Below are positions 26,691-36,512 of a DNA stretch of 64,000 bases, one piece after another; the stretch's first letter is position 1; the number at the start of each line of letters is the position of its first letter. The notes beneath the pieces were generated by a model. The model made no database searches. It was given only the letters and a program-made list of their open reading frames with translations, and was not told where the DNA came from. The DNA lies in NCBI RefSeq assembly GCF_014200755.1, contig NZ_JACHCM010000005.1, forward strand, positions 248,001-312,000, written 5' to 3'. Source of the DNA: Rhodanobacter sp. ANJX3 (GTDB lineage: Bacteria > Pseudomonadota > Gammaproteobacteria > Xanthomonadales > Rhodanobacteraceae). Both the position numbers and the translations under genes were made by a program.

Positions 26691-26864
26691 CGAAGAAAAT
26701 TCACAGGAGGGACTCACGCTTGGACAGGCACTCATCGTAATTCGTGAGGCCGCGGCACGCGACGCATTTATCCGGCCCGATCGATGCAACCAGTACTTTT
26801 GTCACGGTCGCCGTGGCAACCACCCACGCATACTTCCAAGACGCTTTATCGAGACGGGGCCTTC

Positions 26865-28421
26865 ATGCGTTACCTGATTTCACTGCTACTGGCTGGCGCA
26901 CTGGCGCTGGCGCCGACCATCCCCAGCCATGCCGACGACGCACCCGCGCCAACCAAGTCCGACGCCAGCAAGAAGCAAGCGGTCGACGAAACCGCGGTAC
27001 CGAGCACCGAAAGCGCCGTGCGCACGCAGCACAGTGCCAGCATCGGCGGGCACTCGATCAAGTACACGGCCACGGCGGGCACGCTGATCATCCGCGACGA
27101 CAAGGGCCAGCCGCAGGCCAGCGTGTTCTATGTGGCTTACACGGTTGACGGCAACAAGGCCGACAAGCGGCCGGTGACGTTTCTGTACAACGGCGGCCCC
27201 GGCTCGTCGAGCGTCTGGCTGCACATGGGCTCGTTCGCGCCGGTGCGCATCGAAACCGCCAGCCCCGAAGCCACCGCGCCGGCGCCGTATCATCTGGTGC
27301 CCAACCGCGACAGCCTGCTAGACAAGACCGACCTGGTTTTCATCGACGCGGTGGGCACCGGCTACTCGCGCCCGCTGGGCAAGGCCACCGGCAAGGACTT
27401 CTGGGGCGTCGACCAAGACATCTCCGCGTTCAGCCGCGCCATCCAGCGCTATGTGAGCATCAACAAACGCTGGAACTCGCCGAAGTTTCTCTACGGCGAA
27501 AGCTACGGCACCACGCGCTCGGCCGCGCTGGTCGATGCGCTGCAGAATGCCGGCATGAGTTTCAACGGCGTGATCCTGATGTCGTCGATCCTCAACTACG
27601 GCATCCGCCTGCCCGGCTATGACGAAATCTACATCGGCTATCTGCCCAGCTATGCGGCGGCGGCCTGGTATCACAACAAGCTGGCCAACAAGCCGGCCGA
27701 TCTCAAGGCGTTTCTCGAGCAGGTGCGCACGTTCGCGCGCGGCCCGTACGCGGCGGCCCTGGCCCAGGGGCAGAACCTGCCGGACGACCAGCGCGACGCC
27801 GTGGCGCGTCAGCTCGCCGCGTACACGGGGCTGTCGGTGCCGTTCATCGAAGAGGCCAACCTGCGCATCGACCTCGGTCGCTTTCGCAAGGAGCTGCTGC
27901 GCGACCAGCGCCTGACGCTGGGCCGCTACGACAGCCGCTTCACCGGCATGGACCCGGATGCGGCTGGCGAAACCCCCGATTACGACGCCTCGGACAGCGG
28001 CATCAGCGGCGCCTTCGTCAGCGCATTCCACGACTATCTGGACGGCCAGCTGAACTACCACAGCGACCTCGACTATCGCCCCACCTTCGGCGACATCAGC
28101 AAGGATTGGGACTGGAAGCACAAGGCGGCCGACCAGCGCCGCCCCCTGCCCACGGCCTACGTGGCCGGCGACCTGGCGCACGCCATGCGCACCAACCCGG
28201 GCCTGAAAGTGCTCTCGGTCAACGGCTACTACGATTTCGCTACGCCGTTCTTCATCACCGAATACGATCTGGCGCACATGAATCTCGACCCGACGCTGCG
28301 CGGTAACCTGCAGTTTCTGTATTACCCGTCGGGTCACATGATCTATCTCAATACCGATGCCCTGAAGCAGCTGAAGAGCGACCTGACGGGCTTTTACGAT
28401 CGCGCCGCGCCCGCGCACTGA
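26865..28421 (+). CDS. Exported S10-family serine carboxypeptidase-like peptidase, copy 1
   Basis: The 518-aa protein has a signal peptide (MRYLISLLLAGALALAPTIPSHADD) and the serine carboxypeptidase fold. Diagnostic segments are RPVTFLYNGGPGSSSVWLHMGSFAPVR (oxyanion region), the nucleophile in LYGESYGTTR, the aspartate in VNGYYDFATP and the histidine in YPSGHMIYL. Eukaryotic S10 enzymes remove C-terminal residues at acid pH; bacterial members are exported and little studied. A second copy of equal length follows 29 nt downstream, so the pair is an operon derived from tandem duplication. The start at 26865 is the ATG that opens the signal peptide. Confidence 0.9.
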   Translation: MRYLISLLLAGALALAPTIPSHADDAPAPTKSDASKKQAVDETAVPSTESAVRTQHSASIGGHSIKYTATAGTLIIRDDKGQPQASVFYVAYTVDGNKADKRPVTFLYNGGPGSSSVWLHMGSFAPVRIETASPEATAPAPYHLVPNRDSLLDKTDLVFIDAVGTGYSRPLGKATGKDFWGVDQDISAFSRAIQRYVSINKRWNSPKFLYGESYGTTRSAALVDALQNAGMSFNGVILMSSILNYGIRLPGYDEIYIGYLPSYAAAAWYHNKLANKPADLKAFLEQVRTFARGPYAAALAQGQNLPDDQRDAVARQLAAYTGLSVPFIEEANLRIDLGRFRKELLRDQRLTLGRYDSRFTGMDPDAAGETPDYDASDSGISGAFVSAFHDYLDGQLNYHSDLDYRPTFGDISKDWDWKHKAADQRRPLPTAYVAGDLAHAMRTNPGLKVLSVNGYYDFATPFFITEYDLAHMNLDPTLRGNLQFLYYPSGHMIYLNTDALKQLKSDLTGFYDRAAPAH

Positions 28422-28450
28422 TCGCAACCCATCGACACGGAATGATCGCC

Positions 28451-30007
28451 ATGCATAAAAAGATTCTCGCCCCGCTCGCCCTGGCGCTGCTGCTGACGCT
28501 AGGCACTGCCGTGCACGCCGACGACGACAAGCCCGCGGACGCCAAGGCGCAGAGCGACAAGGACAGCAAGAAAGACGCACTGCCCATCCCGCCCGAACGC
28601 AGCGTGATGACCAAGCACAGCCTGCGCATCGGCGGCCGCACCATCAATTACAAGGCCACCGCCGGCACGCTGCTGATCAAGGACGACAAGGACAAGCCGA
28701 CGGTCAGCTTTTTCTATGTGGCTTACACCGTGGACGACGGCAAGCCAAGCAAGCGCCCGGTGACCTTCATGTACAACGGCGGCCCGGGCTCGTCGAGCAT
28801 GTGGCTGCACATGGGTTCGTTCGGCCCGGTGCGCGTGGCCAACAAGGGCGACCAGCCGATTCCGCCGCCGCCGTATCAGACCGTCGCCAACGACGACAGC
28901 CTGCTCGACAAGACCGACCTGGTTTTCATCGATGCACCGGGCACCGGCTATTCGCAGCTGGTCGGTGGCGCCGAGGGCAAGAACTTCTACGGCATCGATC
29001 AGGACGCTGATGCGTTCGCGAAATTCATCACTCGCTACGTCAGCACCAACCATCGCTGGAACTCGCCGAAATTCCTGTTCGGTGAAAGTTACGGCACCAC
29101 GCGCTCGGCCGTGCTGGTAAAAACGCTGCAGGAACAGGGCATGGAGTTCAACGGCGTGGTGCTGATGTCGTCCATCCTCGACTTCAACGTCTGGGCCAGC
29201 ACCGGCGACGACCATGCCTTTATCGTCAACCTGCCGACCGAGGCGGCGATCGCCTGGTATCACGACAAGGTCCCCAACAAGCCGGCCGACATCGCCAGCT
29301 TTCTGGCCAGCGTGCGTCAGTTCGCCAATACCGACTACACGCTGGCGCTGGCCAAGGGCGACGCGATCACGTCGGCCGAGGCTGACCGTGTGGCGAATCA
29401 GTTGAGCCAGTACATCGGCCTGTCGCCGGCGTATATCAAGGAGGCCAATCTACGCATCGATCCCAGTCGCTTTCGCAAGGAGCTGTTGCGCGATCAGCGT
29501 CGGACGGTGGGCCGTCTGGACGGCCGTTTTGTCGGTATCGATCCCGACGCCGCAGGCGAAAACCCCGAAGGCGACGCCGCGAGCGATGCCGCCACTGGAG
29601 CATACCTCGCTGCGTTCAATCAATACGCGAGCGAGCAGCTGAAGTTCAACGAAGAGCATCCGTACCTACCGAACAACTACGGCGTCATCAACCGCGGCTG
29701 GGACTGGAAACGTACGGAAGGCCACGGCTTCACCCAGGCGCCGTACGTGGGTGCCGACCTGGCCGGCGCCATGCGTCGCAACCCGCATCTGAAGGTATTT
29801 TCGGCCAACGGGTACTACGATCTGGCCACGCCGTTTTACGCGACGCAGTTCGATCTGGGCCACCTCGGGCTGGAGCCGTCGATCAGCAAGAACATCGAAT
29901 TCGGTTTCTATCCTTCCGGCCACATGATTTATTTCGACGTCAATGCGCTGAAGCAGGTCAAGGCCGACCTGTCGCGCTTCTACGACGAGGCCGTACCGAA
30001 GTCCTGA
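28451..30007 (+). CDS. Exported S10-family serine carboxypeptidase-like peptidase, copy 2
   Basis: This 518-aa paralogue has a signal peptide (MHKKILAPLALALLLTLGTAVHA) and the same catalytic set: TFMYNGGPGSSSMWLHMGSFGPVR, FGESYGTTRS for the serine, ANGYYDLATPF for the aspartate and YPSGHMIYF for the histidine. GGAA lies 8 nt before the ATG at 28451; the in-frame ATG at 28442 would overlap that site, so 28451 is preferred. It probably acts in the periplasm or outside the cell on peptides. An AcpA-type phosphatase gene follows 24 nt later and is probably in the same transcript. Confidence 0.9.
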   Translation: MHKKILAPLALALLLTLGTAVHADDDKPADAKAQSDKDSKKDALPIPPERSVMTKHSLRIGGRTINYKATAGTLLIKDDKDKPTVSFFYVAYTVDDGKPSKRPVTFMYNGGPGSSSMWLHMGSFGPVRVANKGDQPIPPPPYQTVANDDSLLDKTDLVFIDAPGTGYSQLVGGAEGKNFYGIDQDADAFAKFITRYVSTNHRWNSPKFLFGESYGTTRSAVLVKTLQEQGMEFNGVVLMSSILDFNVWASTGDDHAFIVNLPTEAAIAWYHDKVPNKPADIASFLASVRQFANTDYTLALAKGDAITSAEADRVANQLSQYIGLSPAYIKEANLRIDPSRFRKELLRDQRRTVGRLDGRFVGIDPDAAGENPEGDAASDAATGAYLAAFNQYASEQLKFNEEHPYLPNNYGVINRGWDWKRTEGHGFTQAPYVGADLAGAMRRNPHLKVFSANGYYDLATPFYATQFDLGHLGLEPSISKNIEFGFYPSGHMIYFDVNALKQVKADLSRFYDEAVPKS

Positions 30008-30031
30008 ATCCGCTTCATCTCGAACGATCCG

Positions 30032-31747
30032 ATGACTGACAAACCGACCGACAAACCGCCCGTTTCCAACGACGAGGCACCGCCCAACCCGCAACGCCGC
30101 CGTCTGCTTGGCGGGCTGGCCATGGCGGGCGCTGGCGTGGCGCTCGCAGGCGCAGGTGCAGCGAAGGCCGGCGACCGTACCGCCACGGCACCGCATCCGC
30201 TGCCCGACGATGCGCTGGACGCCCTGCTTCGCGAGCATATCCAAACCGTCGTGGTGCTCTACGCGGAAAACCGCAGCTTCAACAATCTGTTCGCCGATTT
30301 CCCGGGACTGGAAAAACCGCTCGGCGCATTGAAGCCGCAGGACTATCTGCAGCGCGATCGCAACGACGAAGTGCTGCAGACGCTGCCGCCGATCTGGCAG
30401 GGGCTGGTGCCGCACAAGCAGGTCGTCAACCATCGTGCCTATCAGATCGGCGAAGCCGACATCACCAGCCTGCCCAACGCGCCGTTCGCCCTGCACACGC
30501 CCGACGGCGAACCGCTGCCGCACGGGCTGGTGACGCGCGATCTCGTCCATGCGTTTTATCAGAACCAGCTGCAGATCAACGGCGGGAAAAACGATCGCTT
30601 CGTCGCCTGGGGCGACAGCGGCGCGATGCCGATGGGCCATTACGGCGACAGCTCGGTCAACCTTCGGCTGTGGCGGCTGGCCGAGCAGTACACCTTGTGC
30701 GACAACTTTTTCATGGGTGCGTTTGGCGGCTCGTTCCTCAATCACCAGTATCTGATTGCCGCGCAGCCGCCGTTCTATCCGAACGCGGATCGGAGCGTGG
30801 CCAAGGCCCGCATCGCGGTGACCGAAAGCGGCGACGTCACCGATCATCGGCTGAAGCTGGCCGAGGATTCCCCAACCAGCGCGATGGACGGCAAGGCCAA
30901 GTTTGTGACGCCCAATATGCTGACGCCGGACTTCTGGGCGGTGAACACGATGGGGCCGCCGTACTCACCGAGTTTCAAGATCGATCCGACGAATCCGGCG
31001 CTTGCCGACGCCAGCAATCCCGCCACCTGCCCGCCGCAGACACACAAGCATCTGGGCGACATGCTCACCGCGAAGTCGGTCGACTGGGCCTGGTACGGCG
31101 GCGCCTGGCAGGCCGCGCTCGACGGCCACGGCGACGGCCCGCTCGGCGAATACCCGGACCGGCCGAATTTCCAGCCGCATCACCAGCCGTTCAATTATTT
31201 TGTCGGCCTGGCACCCGGCAGCGAGGCGCGCCGTCGGCACCTGCGCGACGGCGGGTTGGGCGAAACCGCACCGGGCAATCGCTTCCTGGTCGATGTGGCC
31301 GCGGGCAAGTTGCCTGCCGTGACGTTCTACAAGCCGCAGGGCAATCTCAACATGCACGCCGGCTCCTCCGATATCGAAGCCGGCGATCGCCACCTCGCAC
31401 GTGTGGTCGACGCGCTGCAAAAGAGCCCACAGTGGCCGAACATGCTGGTGGTGATTACGGTGGACGAAAACGGCGGCTGGTGGGACCACGTCGCTCCACC
31501 CAAGGGCGATCGCTGGGGACCGGGCACGCGCATTCCCGCGCTCGTGGTGTCGCCGTTCGCCAAACGCGGCTACGTCGACCACACCATTTACGATACCGGC
31601 TCGATCGCGCGCTTCATCACCCGCCGTTTCGGACTGGAAAAACTACCTGGCCTGACGGTGCGCGAAAACGCGATGGTGGCGGCCGGCGGACCGGCGCCCG
31701 GCGATCTGACCGCCGCCCTGAACTTTGCGACAGCGAAAAAGACCTGA
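30032..31747 (+). CDS. Tat-exported AcpA-type acid phosphatase/phosphoesterase
   Basis: The 571-aa protein has a twin-arginine-type signal (PQRRRLLGGLAMAGAGVALAGAGAAKAG). It belongs to the phosphoesterase family that includes AcpA and nonspecific phospholipase C. It shows VVLYAENRSFNNLFADFPG (the family's ENRSF metal site), FVAWGDSGAMPMGHYGDSSVNLRLWRLAEQY, FMGAFGGSFLNHQYL, and the C-terminal metal cluster VVITVDENGGWWDHVAPPKGDRWGPGTRIPALVVSPFAKRG. Such enzymes hydrolyse phosphomonoesters, or phosphodiesters in the phospholipase branch; the exact substrate cannot be told. It sits in a run of exported hydrolases. Confidence 0.88.
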   Translation: MTDKPTDKPPVSNDEAPPNPQRRRLLGGLAMAGAGVALAGAGAAKAGDRTATAPHPLPDDALDALLREHIQTVVVLYAENRSFNNLFADFPGLEKPLGALKPQDYLQRDRNDEVLQTLPPIWQGLVPHKQVVNHRAYQIGEADITSLPNAPFALHTPDGEPLPHGLVTRDLVHAFYQNQLQINGGKNDRFVAWGDSGAMPMGHYGDSSVNLRLWRLAEQYTLCDNFFMGAFGGSFLNHQYLIAAQPPFYPNADRSVAKARIAVTESGDVTDHRLKLAEDSPTSAMDGKAKFVTPNMLTPDFWAVNTMGPPYSPSFKIDPTNPALADASNPATCPPQTHKHLGDMLTAKSVDWAWYGGAWQAALDGHGDGPLGEYPDRPNFQPHHQPFNYFVGLAPGSEARRRHLRDGGLGETAPGNRFLVDVAAGKLPAVTFYKPQGNLNMHAGSSDIEAGDRHLARVVDALQKSPQWPNMLVVITVDENGGWWDHVAPPKGDRWGPGTRIPALVVSPFAKRGYVDHTIYDTGSIARFITRRFGLEKLPGLTVRENAMVAAGGPAPGDLTAALNFATAKKT

Positions 31748-31757
31748 CCGAGGCGGA

Positions 31758-32717
31758 ATGTTGATCATGCGCGAGATGTATCCAGAGATCGAGCCCTACC
31801 GCACGCAGCATCTGACCGTCGATGCCGTGCATACCCTGCGCGTGGAGGAATGCGGCAACCCCGATGGCCTGCCCGTGGTGTTTCTGCACGGCGGTCCGGG
31901 CGCGGGGCTGGCTACGTATCACCGGCGCTTCTTCGATCCGGCGCGCTACCGCATCGTGCTGTTCGACCAGCGCGGCGCGGGGCAATCGACGCCGTTTGCC
32001 GATCTCACCGACAACACCACCTGGCACCTCGTCGCCGATATCGAAACCATCCGCGAAAAGCTCGGCATCGAACGCTGGGTAGTGTTCGGCGGCTCGTGGG
32101 GTTCCACGCTGGCGCTGGTGTACGCGCAAACGCATCCCGAGCGCGTGCTGGGTCTGGTGCTGCGCGGTATCTTTCTGTGCCGCCCGGCGGAAATCCGCTG
32201 GTACTACGAAGAGGGCGGCGCCTCGTGGATCCTGCCGGAGAAATGGCAGCGCTACGCCGCGGCCATTCCCGCCGACGAGCGGGGCAACATGCTGGAAGCC
32301 TACTGGCGCCGGCTCACCTCGGACGACGAAACCGTTCGGCTCGCCGCCGCGCAGGCGTGGGGCGCTTGGGAAGGCGGCGGCATCACCCTGGCCGAAAGCC
32401 CCGAAACCGAAGCCGGCTTCGCCGCACCCGAAGTCGCCCTCAGCCTTGCGTGCATCGAGGCCCACTACTTCCGCAACGGCAGCTGGTTCGAACCGGACCA
32501 GCTACTGCGCAACGTCGACACCATCCGCCACATTCCCGCCACCATCATCCACGGCCGCTACGACATCATCTGCCCCGTCAAAAGTGCCTGCGATCTCGCC
32601 GATGCGTGGCCCGAAGCCGAACTGCATATCGTGCTGGCCGGACACGCCGCATCGGAACCGGCGATTGTCGATCAGCTGGTGCGGGCGACGGATCGGCTGG
32701 CGGATCGTTATGTCTGA
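31758..32717 (+). CDS. pip: Proline iminopeptidase
   Basis: The enzyme removes N-terminal proline from peptides. The 319-aa alpha/beta-hydrolase matches the Xanthomonas enzyme: YPEIEPYRTQHL start, oxyanion motif VVFLHGGPGAG, LFDQRGAGQSTPFADLTDNTTWHLVADIE, nucleophile elbow VVFGGSWGSTLALVYAQTHPERV, catalytic aspartate in IHGRYDIICPV and histidine in LAGHAASEP. The start is 31758 or 31767; both precede the conserved YPEIEPY. It begins 10 nt after the phosphatase gene ends. With the S10 and M1 enzymes it suggests stepwise peptide degradation. Confidence 0.94.
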   Translation: MLIMREMYPEIEPYRTQHLTVDAVHTLRVEECGNPDGLPVVFLHGGPGAGLATYHRRFFDPARYRIVLFDQRGAGQSTPFADLTDNTTWHLVADIETIREKLGIERWVVFGGSWGSTLALVYAQTHPERVLGLVLRGIFLCRPAEIRWYYEEGGASWILPEKWQRYAAAIPADERGNMLEAYWRRLTSDDETVRLAAAQAWGAWEGGGITLAESPETEAGFAAPEVALSLACIEAHYFRNGSWFEPDQLLRNVDTIRHIPATIIHGRYDIICPVKSACDLADAWPEAELHIVLAGHAASEPAIVDQLVRATDRLADRYV

Positions 32718-32735
32718 GGAATAGAGAAACGGCAT

Positions 32736-33344
32736 ATGAGCTCTCTTACCTTGTTCGACTACCTTCCGTCGCGCAACGCATGGAAGGTACGGCTGTTGCT
32801 GCACCATCTCGGTCGAGAGCATCGAACGGTGACCGTGGATATTTTCAAAGGTGAGGGGCGACACCCCGAATATCTGCGCATCAACCCCACCGGCAAGGTG
32901 CCCGCAATCCAGCTTGCCGACGGCCGCGCGCTGGCTGAATCGAACGCGATTCTCGTGTATCTCGCTGAGGGCAGCCCCTACATGCCGACCAGCGCGTTTG
33001 ACCGAGCTAAGGTGCTGCAGTGGTTGAGCTTCGAGCAGGAACAGATCGAGTCGAAAATAGGCGCGCTGCGCTATTGGATGCATGCCGGCGAGTGGTCGAA
33101 TCAGTCGCCACCCTTGATACAAAACATGCGCCAGACCGCGCAGCGTGCGCTGGAGGTTGTTGACGATCAGCTGAGGAAGAGACGCTTCATCGCTAGCGAT
33201 GACTACACCATCGCCGACATGGCCCTGTTTGCCTACAGCACCTGCGCCGAAAGCGTCGGCGTTCCGCTGAAGTGCTACCCGCATTTTTCTGCGTGGATCA
33301 GGCGCGTTGAAGCGCAACCCGGTTTTATCGCCGCGCCGGCCTAG
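32736..33344 (+). CDS. Glutathione S-transferase family protein
   Basis: The 202-aa protein has the GST N-terminal thioredoxin fold (LTLFDYLPSRNAWKVRLLLHHLG, INPTGKVPAIQLADGRALAESNAILVYLAEG, with the cis-proline VPA and the ES glutathione contact). The all-helical C-terminal domain follows (FIASDDYTIADMALFAYSTCAE, with the family's N-capping box DYTIAD). The likely catalytic residue is the serine in YLPSRNAWK. Cytosolic GSTs of this type conjugate or reduce small electrophiles; the substrate is not known. It follows pip by 18 nt on the same strand. Confidence 0.92.
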   Translation: MSSLTLFDYLPSRNAWKVRLLLHHLGREHRTVTVDIFKGEGRHPEYLRINPTGKVPAIQLADGRALAESNAILVYLAEGSPYMPTSAFDRAKVLQWLSFEQEQIESKIGALRYWMHAGEWSNQSPPLIQNMRQTAQRALEVVDDQLRKRRFIASDDYTIADMALFAYSTCAESVGVPLKCYPHFSAWIRRVEAQPGFIAAPA

Positions 33345-33435
33345 TTCGTCCGCCTGAATGGACCTTTCGGCACAAGCCCTCGCAAACCCGCAATGCCATA
33401 CTCTCCGTTTGCATTTCACTTTCTCCGGAGTCTGC

Positions 33436-35292
33436 ATGCGTCTGCGTTCCCTATTTGCCGTTGCGGTTTCTACGTTGCCGCTGGCTGCCATGGCGGCCGA
33501 ACCTTACTCTTACGCGCAGCCGGATCAGGTTCGCGTCACGCATCTGGATCTCGATCTGACGATCGACTTTGCGCAGCGTGCGTTGAGCGGTCAGGCGACG
33601 CTGAAACTGGACTGGAAAAATCCGAAGGCGACGTCGCTGGTGCTGGACACGCGGGATCTGAAAATCGCCTCGATTGCGTCGGTATCGGCCGACGGCAAAA
33701 CGGCGCCGCTGAACTATGTGCTGGCGCCCCGCGACAAGGCGCTCGGCAGCAAACTCACCATCGCCGCGCCGACGCATCCGACCCTGGTACGCATCGTCTA
33801 CGCCACCTCGCCCGACGCGTCCGGCCTGCAGTGGCTGACGCCGGCGCAGACCGCGGGCAAAAAGCTGCCCTTCATGTTTTCCCAGTCCGAGTCGATCAAC
33901 GCGCGCTCGTGGGTGCCGATCCAGGATTCGCCGGCGATCCGGATCACGTACGACGCCCATATCACGTCGCCCAGCGACGTGCGCGTGGTGATGAGTGCGC
34001 TCAACGACGCCAAGCACCCGCTCAACGGCGACTATACGTTCGACCAGCCGCATCCGATTCCGTCCTACCTGCTGGCCATCGCTGCCGGCGACATCGCCGC
34101 CGAAGTGACCGGCCCGCGCAGCGCCGTGTATGCCGAGCCCTCAATGGTGCACAAGGCGGCGCACGAGTTCGAGGACACCGAGAAGATGATCGCCACGGCC
34201 GAGCGACTCTACGGCCCGTATCGCTGGGGCCGCTACGACCTGATCGTGCTGCCGCCGTCGTTCCCGTTCGGCGGCATGGAAAACGCCAACATGACCTTCG
34301 CCACACCGACTATCGTGGTGGGCGACAAGAGCCTGGCATCGGTGATCTCGCACGAGCTGGCGCATTCGTGGTCGGGCAATCTGGTAACCAACGCCACCTG
34401 GCGCGATGGCTGGCTCAATGAGGGCTTCACCACCTACGTACAGGGGCGCATCACCGAGGCCGTCTACGGCAAGTCGCTGGCCGACGAAGAGGCGCTGCTG
34501 TCGGCGCGCGCGCTGGAAAAGAGTATCGGCAGCATGCCTGCCAATGCGCAGAAGCTGACCCCCGACCTGCGCGGCGTCGACGCGGACGACGCGCTGTCCG
34601 ACGTCGCCTACGACAAGGGATCGTGGTTTCTGCGCACGCTGGAGCAGCGCTTCGGCCGGGCCGACTTCGATGCCTACCTGCGCAGCTACTTCGACCACTT
34701 CGCGTTTCAGAGCATCACTACCGAGCAGATGTTGGCCTATATGAAGCCCAATCTGATCGACAAATACCCGGGCAAGATGCGCTGGGCCGAGGTGCAGGAC
34801 TGGGTCTACGGCAGCGGCATTCCCAAGGACGCGCCGCTGCCCGACTCGCCGCGCTTCTACGCCATCGACACGGAGCGCGCGGCGTTTCTCGCCGACAAGC
34901 TCACTGCCGACAAGCTCGACGCGAAAGGCTGGAACACACAGGAGTGGATGTACTTCCTCGACCGCCTGCCCGATGTCACGGCGCTGGTGAAGATCAAGGC
35001 GCTCGACGACGCCTGGCACCTCACCGGCACGCCCAACGCGGAAATCGGCATGCGCTGGTATGTGCATGCCATCGTCGCCGGCGACAAGGACGTATGGCCC
35101 GCCGCGGCCGAACATATGACCCGCATCGGCCGTCTCTATCTCACGCTGCCGCTGTACAAGGCCTTCGCGAAAACGCCCGAGGGCCTCGCTTATGCCAAGC
35201 AGGTTTACGCGAAAGCCAAGGCTGGCTATCACCCGCTGACTCAGCAAGCAGTAGAAGGAATCCTGGCAAAAGCGAGCCCTGCTAAAAAGTAA
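33436..35292 (+). CDS. Exported M1-family aminopeptidase (leukotriene A4 hydrolase-like)
   Basis: The 618-aa protein has a signal peptide (MRLRSLFAVAVSTLPLAAMAAE) and the M1 architecture. An N-terminal beta saddle comes first. The exopeptidase motif is FPFGGMENANMTFATP, and the zinc site VISHELAHSWSGNLVTNATWRDGWLNEGFTTYVQG (HEXXH...E) lies near residue 305. A C-terminal helical domain is of the LTA4 hydrolase type. The start at 33436 has CGGAG 5 nt upstream. Unlike many homologues it is exported, consistent with digestion of peptides outside the cytoplasm together with the two S10 enzymes nearby. Confidence 0.93.
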   Translation: MRLRSLFAVAVSTLPLAAMAAEPYSYAQPDQVRVTHLDLDLTIDFAQRALSGQATLKLDWKNPKATSLVLDTRDLKIASIASVSADGKTAPLNYVLAPRDKALGSKLTIAAPTHPTLVRIVYATSPDASGLQWLTPAQTAGKKLPFMFSQSESINARSWVPIQDSPAIRITYDAHITSPSDVRVVMSALNDAKHPLNGDYTFDQPHPIPSYLLAIAAGDIAAEVTGPRSAVYAEPSMVHKAAHEFEDTEKMIATAERLYGPYRWGRYDLIVLPPSFPFGGMENANMTFATPTIVVGDKSLASVISHELAHSWSGNLVTNATWRDGWLNEGFTTYVQGRITEAVYGKSLADEEALLSARALEKSIGSMPANAQKLTPDLRGVDADDALSDVAYDKGSWFLRTLEQRFGRADFDAYLRSYFDHFAFQSITTEQMLAYMKPNLIDKYPGKMRWAEVQDWVYGSGIPKDAPLPDSPRFYAIDTERAAFLADKLTADKLDAKGWNTQEWMYFLDRLPDVTALVKIKALDDAWHLTGTPNAEIGMRWYVHAIVAGDKDVWPAAAEHMTRIGRLYLTLPLYKAFAKTPEGLAYAKQVYAKAKAGYHPLTQQAVEGILAKASPAKK

Positions 35293-35375
35293 ACGGCGGC
35301 GCATATATGCTCGCGTCGGCCTAGAGATATCACCGACACGCTTGTCTTCACTGAAACACTTCAAAGAATTCCGCC

Positions 35376-36377
35376 ATGGCTCTTCCCCCCTCGACTAAGC
35401 CGATCGCTACCACCCGCCCACTCTGGAAGCGCCTGCTGCTGCGGCGGCTGAAGTTTCTCGCGTGGATTGCGGGCATTCTGATCGTCGTGCTGGGCGGCAG
35501 CTATCTGTTTGCGCCGCAGTGGCTGATGAAGGCGAACTTCATGCGCCAGGCGATGGCGGCGAATCTGGACAAGCATTCGGTACAGGTCGGCGACACGAAG
35601 TGGGTGTATTACGAGGGCGGCCAGGGTCAGACCATCGTGCTGCTGCACGGTCTGGGCGACAGCAAGGAGGTATGGCTGGACGTAGCCAAGCTGCTGACGC
35701 CGCACTTCCATCTGATCATCCCCGATCTGCCCGGCTGGGGAGAATCGACGCGGGTGGTCGGCGCCAGCTACAACGTCGACGCCCAGGCGGCGCGACTGGA
35801 TGCCTTTGTGCAGGCGTTACGGCTGCAGCGCGTTATTCTGGTCGGCCATTCGCTGGGTGGGGCGATTGCGGGGGTGTATGCCGCCGAGCACCCGGACCAC
35901 GTCAGCGAGCTGGCACTGATCGATTCGTTCGGCCTGCAATACAAGGAGAACGCGTTTGCGCGCGACGCCATGGCCGGCAAAGACCCATTCATTTTCGACG
36001 ATCGCGCCGGCTTCGAGCGCATGACTGCCCTGGCCCTGAACAAACCGCTGGACCTGCCCGGCCGCTTTGTCGACGTGCTGATCAAGCGCAATCAAGCCGA
36101 TCGGGCGTTCATCGAGCAGAATTTCAAGGAGCTGCGCGAACCCTCGCAATATCTCGCCGTGCAAAATCGGCTCGGCGACCTCACGATGCCGGTGCTGGGC
36201 GTGTGGTGCCGGGACGACAAGATTATCGATATCTCGGCGCTGGACAGCCTGCGCGACGGTCTGACCCATTCGGCGGCCATCAGCAGCAGCACGCTCAACG
36301 GCTGCAACCATATTCCGATGCTGGAAAAGCCCGAGGCCACGGCGCAGATCCTTACGGGTTTTGCGCTGTCACACTAG
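35376..36377 (+). CDS. Membrane-anchored alpha/beta hydrolase
   Basis: The 333-aa protein has one N-terminal membrane helix (FLAWIAGILIVVLGGSYLFAP) and an alpha/beta hydrolase domain: TIVLLHGLGDSKEVW oxyanion region, nucleophile VGHSLGGAIAGVYAAEHPDHV, an acid residue near WCRDDKIID and histidine in CNHIPMLEKPE. This arrangement is like anchored lipases/esterases of gammaproteobacteria. The substrate is unknown. The gap to the M1 gene is 83 nt with no clear terminator. Confidence 0.88.
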   Translation: MALPPSTKPIATTRPLWKRLLLRRLKFLAWIAGILIVVLGGSYLFAPQWLMKANFMRQAMAANLDKHSVQVGDTKWVYYEGGQGQTIVLLHGLGDSKEVWLDVAKLLTPHFHLIIPDLPGWGESTRVVGASYNVDAQAARLDAFVQALRLQRVILVGHSLGGAIAGVYAAEHPDHVSELALIDSFGLQYKENAFARDAMAGKDPFIFDDRAGFERMTALALNKPLDLPGRFVDVLIKRNQADRAFIEQNFKELREPSQYLAVQNRLGDLTMPVLGVWCRDDKIIDISALDSLRDGLTHSAAISSSTLNGCNHIPMLEKPEATAQILTGFALSH

Positions 36378-36512
36378 TGGCTGCCAGCTCATAGCGGCCG
36401 CATTCACGCTTCCAGTCAGGTCGTGCTGGTTATCTTTGCATCAGCGGCAAATCGCCAGCCATTGTGATTTGCGCACAGCAACATGTGACAATGACACTAT
36501 CGATACGGAGAC

